This document shows positions 59,182-64,000 of a stretch of 64,000 nucleotides of DNA, piece after piece. Each line of letters opens with the position of its first letter. Within the stretch, counting starts at the first letter, position 1. Below the pieces are notes generated by a model. That model had not been told where the DNA came from. It saw nothing but the letters and a program-made list of their open reading frames with translations, and searched no databases. This DNA is from Poa pratensis (taxonomy: Eukaryota; Streptophyta; Magnoliopsida; Poales; Poaceae). Position numbers and translations under genes: made by a program. Location of the stretch: the NCBI GenBank assembly GCA_947311845.1, contig CAMZMU010000041.1, positions 134,911,849 to 134,975,848 on the forward strand, written 5' to 3'.

Positions 59182-62100
59182 TGTAACAGCCCAAGGTTGT
59201 GAACCTCAAAAACTCGTGTAAAATTTTCACTTTTTGCATTGCATGCATCATTGCATCAAACTTTCATTGCTACACAACACACACGAAATGGGTTTTGGCA
59301 CCATTTGGAACAAATGCCAAACTTGTCTCCCCAGAAATCTCAAACACTGAAGGCACTCAAAGCTTGCACAACAAAAATACTTTGACCTATTATATCCGCC
59401 AAGGAAGTTCCAAGGGTGCTAAAGAAATATTTTGCAATGGGTATAACTTTTCCAAAGGAGCAACAATTTGATTTTTAGCAAAATTCCATAAAGGAACCCT
59501 ATGAACAAATGTTGTCCAAAACTTTTTATTTTAACATGCCAATTTCTGTGGTGCCTCTACATGCAGTTGGGAGGCTACCCAAATTTTGACTGATTTTTAT
59601 AAAATGTCTAGAGGCTTCAAATAAATCTCTAAAACCTGCTGGAGTTTTAAAAAGAAAAATGCAGCTAGGGGGTTCTTTGCGAAAAGGTCATCTCCTTCGT
59701 CACTGTTGCGACCGAGCGCATCGCTGCCGCCGGACCACCTCGTCGCCGTGCTCCCGCCGGGCCCCCTCCTCTCTGCCTCACCTGCGACAAGCACGCCGCA
59801 CCCGAGTCCCACTGCTTCTCCACCCCGCACCGCTCGCCTGCTCCCCATTCTTCTCTCCCCGCCATGGCCGCCAAGCTCGAGCTTGCCGAGCTCGTCGCCG
59901 CCGATTGAGCGCATCCCGCCCGAATCGGAGCACACCCGCGGCTCCACCGCATCGCCAGCTTCATCTCCGCCCGAGGAATCGCGCGGGGAGGCACGGGATC
60001 GACGTCGACGTCCGTGACCTCGCCGCCACTGCCCGAGCTCCGCCACTCTCGATTTCGCTGCCGCCGGCTCCCCTCCGGCCACCCTGACCTCGCCACGGTG
60101 CTCGTGGTGAGCATTTCGTTCTTCGTGACCCCGTCCCCTTCCCTCTCCTGTGCTAGCGCACGCCACACGCCGCCGTGCGTTCGCCGTCGCCGTAGCACGC
60201 ACCAGCGCGTTGACGTCTCCGGTGAGGATTCCAGATTTTTCCGGGTTCTATACCGGTTTAATGAAAACGGTACTGGACTCGAGTTGTTTTATCCGGTCTT
60301 CACCCGGATGTGAACCGGAAATATTTCCGGAATGAATTTCCTCCGGTGAAAAATCCGGAATTTCCGGACTGGCAACCGGATTTTTGTACTGAATTTCGAA
60401 ATTGCTAGTTATCTTTTCACCCATTCATCTCCAATTGTAAACTTTATATTGTTGTTATTAAATCATCAAAAGATCATATCCAAAAGTAAAATGTATAAAA
60501 ATAATAATTTTTATCGGTGTATCCGACAAATGCGTGTAATACACCAAAATGTACAGAAATTTGAGATTAAAACTTTAAAAGCAATATCACGCATATTTGA
60601 TCACATTTGAGATTGGTGCTTCTAGTGATGTTAAAAATCATACGTTTAAAAAGGAGGAACGTATAAAATTAATAACTTTTTACCGGGACCTCCGAAAAAT
60701 GTGTTCTTTATACCGAAATGTTCAGAAAAACATGTGTGACCTAAAATCTTCATCATCATGCATAATTGATCACAATTACAAAAATGTGCTCTAGTAGTAA
60801 TTATAATCACTAAGTTTAAATATGGGGTTTATTCCAAATAATACCATAAATATAATGGGGACCCCAATTAACTTGTTGTTCATGTTCAACGCTTCTAGTG
60901 TGCATTTAAAATGTCATATCATCATTGCTGTATGCATTGCACCATTGCCATGTATTGATTGGTGTTGTTTGCTCTCCGGTAGATCACGAGTCCGGAGTTG
61001 AGCATCCTTACTCCGACGAGCAGTTTGACTACTCCGCTCAACCAGGCAAGCGTAATCCCCCCTCTGAGCATATCTTATCCTATTTTCCGCAAATATTTTC
61101 TCCACTATAATATTGCATGCGGTTCCAAATGTCAATTTGCTTGGATTAGAGTATCCTATAGTTGCATTAAGATTCCGATGCCAATTACCTGTTTCCCTTC
61201 CTATTATCCATAGGATTGTACTGTTGGCCTGAAATAATTAGCTATGCAGTATTGATGCTTAGCCATGCTTAGTTAAAATGCTAGCAGTCCGGTGGATGTT
61301 TCATGCTTGGAAACAGGTGATGAGATGTACAGATGATGGTGGAGAATTTGTGGTGACAGGTAATAAGATGCTTAAAGGTGGGGATGAGAGGCCACTTCGT
61401 TATGGTGGTGTTTTGTCTCACTCTCGCCGCCTAGGTGCGAGTTCTTTACCTCTTGAACCAAGAATGAGCGCGCTTCCTTTCGGTGGGGTATATGGAGCCC
61501 TCGTCGACCGACTAACTTGAGTGGGACTAGCCAGGGTCCTCTAGTTTGAGCTTCCATTTGCGCGTGCGTGAGGATGGTGGTATGAACTGGGATGAGGATG
61601 TGGTGTCTAGGGAAATGAGTGGCCACGGGGCAGGGTGTTGACGATCGCTCCTCCGTCCTCACTGATGATCCTGGGTTAGTCTTTAACAAGGTAAAGGTTG
61701 TAACCGTTCCCACTCAGCCGGCTTTCCTCGGAAGAGAGCTACGTGTTGGCAATGGGCCAGGAGGTACCGAAGGTAAACACAGTGCACCCCTGCAGGGTTA
61801 AATCTTTTCGAAAAGTCGTGTCCACGGTTACGGACAACTTGGGAAAGGACGATAAGACCATAGAATAACTTTAACGGAATGATTAAAAACTGGGTACTAG
61901 AGGTACCATTTCAAGATTGCAAGGTGAGCTTCCTCGAGGGTGATTCGGGGAGGTGCCTTTGATGAACAGGTACAGTGGTTGATGATGGTTGATGATGAAA
62001 GGTGATGAAAGAAAGAGTTACTCCTTACCTCTTTTTGAAAATATTCTGATTAGTCGATGCCTTTGAGTTATGTTTTCATAAATAAAACCAGCTTTATGCA

Positions 62101-62682
62101 AAACAGCCATATAACTTTGAAAGCCCCATCGAGCATATATTAGCTCTTAATCTTGCGAGTTCGTCGAACTCAACGTTGTTTGTTTTGTTTCAGAGGAGGA
62201 CTTCACCGACCTCGAAGGTGGGTTCTTTGTGGACGTCGACGAGTAGTCTGGGGTTCCCAGGTGGCAGCTTGGGACATCCCGGAACAGTTGGCGCTGTGAT
62301 GTTTATCTGTAGGCCTCTTAGGCCATATATTTGGATCTTATTGTTTAGAACAACCTAATTTGCTTCCGCTTGTTGTAATGTTGGGTCTGTGACCTCTGGA
62401 TGTCATTTGCTATCTTTCTCTATTATAAGAGTTGAACTATATGTTTTGTGTCGTAGAGTCTGTGATGTGCCAGTTGTTCCACAAGTTTTGGTCTCTCTAT
62501 TATGCATTGAGGGTTGTGCCTGTGTTAAGGCATCAATCGGGGTGTTGCATTGCTGATGATCCATTCCGAGCAACGCCTGACAAAGGTTTTGGCCGAGGAT
62601 TGGTAAACCCGTAACCTCCGGTTGTATCGCTTAACCGGTGACACACAGCATCACTGTATAACAGTCAGGTCAGGGCGCCAAA
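59182..62682 (+). mobile_element. element E: long solo LTR-like insertion in element D
   Basis: The insertion starts TGTAACAGCCCAAGG. TAATA lies directly before it (59177-59181) and again at 62683-62687, a likely 5-bp duplication, although the right end does not show the usual CA. Its layout matches element F: a GC-rich leader (about 59690-60221), a GT donor at 60222, a small middle exon, a GC-AG intron of 1148 bp and an acidic terminal exon. No gag or pol is present. A solo LTR of a long-LTR Gypsy or LARD family is the best reading. Confidence 0.55.
60983..62246 (+). other. putative spliced ORF end in element E
   Basis: The middle exon (60983-61045) follows GGTAG, reads HESGVEHPYSDEQFDYSAQP and ends in G before a GC donor (61046-61047). 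The terminal exon starts at 62194 after TTTGTTTCAG; with the phase-1 join it reads EEDFTDLEGGFFVDVDE and stops at 62244-62246. The leader frame ending at the donor at 60222 is also in phase (ending RVDVS) and is open for about 100 codons, but I find no ATG in it. The peptide would be small and strongly acidic. Coding status is an inference from matching phases. Confidence 0.4.
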
Positions 62683-63706
62683 TAATAAATATGGGTTCAA
62701 GTTTTAATAAAATAAAACTACCAGAACTCCCACTCAAAACGAACATCCCTTGCATCGTTTTAGTGATTACACTATCCTAATCCATCATACTACCCCCGAT
62801 CGTCACGGCCGATAGCACAACTTTAAAGGTAGACATCGCCATGTCAATCACAACATCTATGTGACTCGTGCTTAACCTTTTGGTCACTGTATTCCGCGGC
62901 CATGTATGTACATGCTAGGCACGCCATAATAACCTTCAGCATATTCGCGTGTGCAAACATGTCTTACACCCACTGTATGCGAACGACGATATGTCTGACA
63001 CCCGATCGTCACGGCCTGCCTCATAACGTAGAACTTTCGGTGGTGCACGCTAATGGGAGAACACTATATGGTATTTTGGAGGGATCATCTTATATTACTA
63101 CCGCCGTGTAACTAATATATAACACATATATATATACACACAATATAAGATGCACACAATAACATAACATCAAATGTAATGCGACATGATATGATCCTTG
63201 CGCCGACGATCTCCTTCGCGCCCACAGTTTATAAACAATTTACTAAACTTACCGTGACCATATCACATTGCCCTTGCAAAATAAAGTTAGACGCTTTCTA
63301 CTTTATCTTTTGCATATTTTACGTGGCTTAGGGGCTTTCGTAAATAGAACCGCTTCATACCTATGAAACTACAACCACAACAACGATCCGACAGTTGTAT
63401 GTTTTTTATCCCTTTCGGGCCCTCCATTGAAAATGCAAAGGCCAAGTATTGAGAGAGAGACAGACACCCGCCAGCCACAAATACGGTACAAGCCGTATGT
63501 CAGGTGTGGAACCAGTTTGCTGTCAGCATTAAGTGTGATTACTCCTTCAGTACGCGTAAAGTCGGTCCGGGCCGCTTCATCAACTCAATGCTGACAGCAA
63601 AAGCAAGTGCACGCGAGAGGGTAACAACTATAAGAACGATGCCCTTATAAACATGAGTTCTAAAACCATACAGCTATATCTACGCATAGATCGGTTCTGA
63701 TACCAC
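62683..63706 (-). other. element D interior, 5' non-coding part and primer binding site
   Basis: This stretch contains the CCCACTCAAA motifs usual for the leader of Angela-like elements. It ends with GGTTCTGATACCA at 63693-63705, the minus-strand primer binding site for initiator methionine tRNA. No coding frame is recognised. Confidence 0.7.
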
Positions 63707-64000
63707 TGAAGGGAATCGTAGATAGAAAACAAAAAATTTCTTAACAACGATAACCGAAAAAGCCAGGATCTATTACTATGCAGATATAAAGTAACGGAGG
63801 GAACGGTGTACATACCCTTGTAGATCATAAGCGTCGACCATCAAAAGATCTGTTTTGACGACGACGCGTGATGAAGACGACGGCGGCGCCGACCTCAAGG
63901 TGGTGAAGACGAACTCCACCAAGTGCCACACGTGCAACACCTCGTCGCTCTACACACATACAATGCAGACGACGACCTCCGGGCTCCGACCCAGACGAGC
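63707..64000 (-). repeat. 5' LTR of element D (partial, runs off the window)
   Basis: It starts TGAAGGGAATCGTAG and matches the 3' LTR at 43514 onward over its visible 294 bp, for example GCGTCGACCATCAAAAGATC against GCGTCGACGATCAAAAGATC. Confidence 0.88.

Larger units (their letters stand above)
43514..64000 (-). mobile_element. element D: antisense Copia retrotransposon (Angela/BARE-like), split by C and E
   Basis: Its 3' LTR is 43514-45031 and its 5' LTR starts at 63707 and leaves the window. Just inside the 5' LTR the minus strand reads TGGTATCAGAACC, the initiator-methionine tRNA primer site typical of BARE/Angela. Against the 3' LTR it reads AGTGCAAGTGGGAGATT, the usual polypurine tract, and the LTR begins with AGATATGCCCTAGAGGCAAT. 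The interior survives as 45032-45953, 56340-59181 and about 62683-63706, all with degraded coding sequence. The flanking duplication cannot be checked because the other end lies outside the window. Confidence 0.9.

Noticed and set aside
59597..60313. Long frames on both strands in GC-rich DNA near 60 kb
   Set aside because: They overlap in several frames, have Arg/Ala/Pro-rich low-complexity content and fall inside the leader of element E. Only the plus frame joined to the middle exon was kept, as a tentative finding.
62661..62663. Alternative right end of element E at ATAACA
   Set aside because: It gives a canonical CA end, but the next five bases (GTCAG) do not match the TAATA before the left end, whereas 62683-62687 does.

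Overview
The window is nuclear DNA of a grass, most likely a Pooideae cereal or forage grass. The evidence is spliced plant genes with monocot-type GC-rich first exons, an Angela/BARE-like Copia element, a Tat-lineage Gypsy element, a CACTA element with GTGGCGCA subterminal repeats, and Stowaway and SINE insertions. The genus cannot be fixed from sequence alone.

The left third (1-23 kb) is a gene island with four conserved genes. They are a 5'-truncated 20S proteasome beta-7 (PBB) gene on +, a GCK-domain protein gene on +, a complete seven-exon LSG1 ribosome-biogenesis GTPase gene on -, and a five-exon NF-YA transcription-factor gene on - with a recognisable miR169 site in its 3' UTR. The GCK and NF-YA genes each show a one-base deletion in a short homopolymer context. 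Because everything else in both genes is conserved, consensus error is as likely as real loss. Between the genes sit a tRNA-derived SINE (16-bp target duplication), a long solo LTR with a nested hAT element (perfect 8-bp duplication), a foldback MITE and a non-autonomous CACTA element (3-bp duplication).

From 23 to 27 kb there is gene-poor DNA with a Stowaway MITE and a cluster of ATCGGCCGAT palindromes. From 27.3 to 42.1 kb lies a nested pair of antisense non-coding (LARD-like) LTR retrotransposons. Element B (27291-42126) carries element A (28553-35681) inside its own first LTR. That same LTR also holds a 720-bp patch of foreign DNA, including a host-gene fragment, in place of 33 bp of LTR. 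From 42.1 to 43.5 kb there is a duplicated block with degenerate telomere-like motifs.

From 43.5 kb to the window end lies an antisense Copia element D (Angela/BARE-like). It is split by a Tat-lineage Gypsy element C (45954-56339, perfect 5-bp duplication ATCAC) and by a long LTR-like element E (about 59182-62682). C has gag-protease, reverse transcriptase, two RNase H domains and integrase. It is broken by several nonsense codons and by a 5'-truncated LINE (50136-51666) with a 15-bp target duplication.

No new cellular defence or metabolic system is evident. The most unusual observation is that the two long LTR-like elements F (3370-9215) and E share a spliced-gene-like layout: a GC-rich leader, a small middle exon, a GC-AG intron of about 1.14 kb and a terminal exon coding an acidic peptide with matching splice phase.
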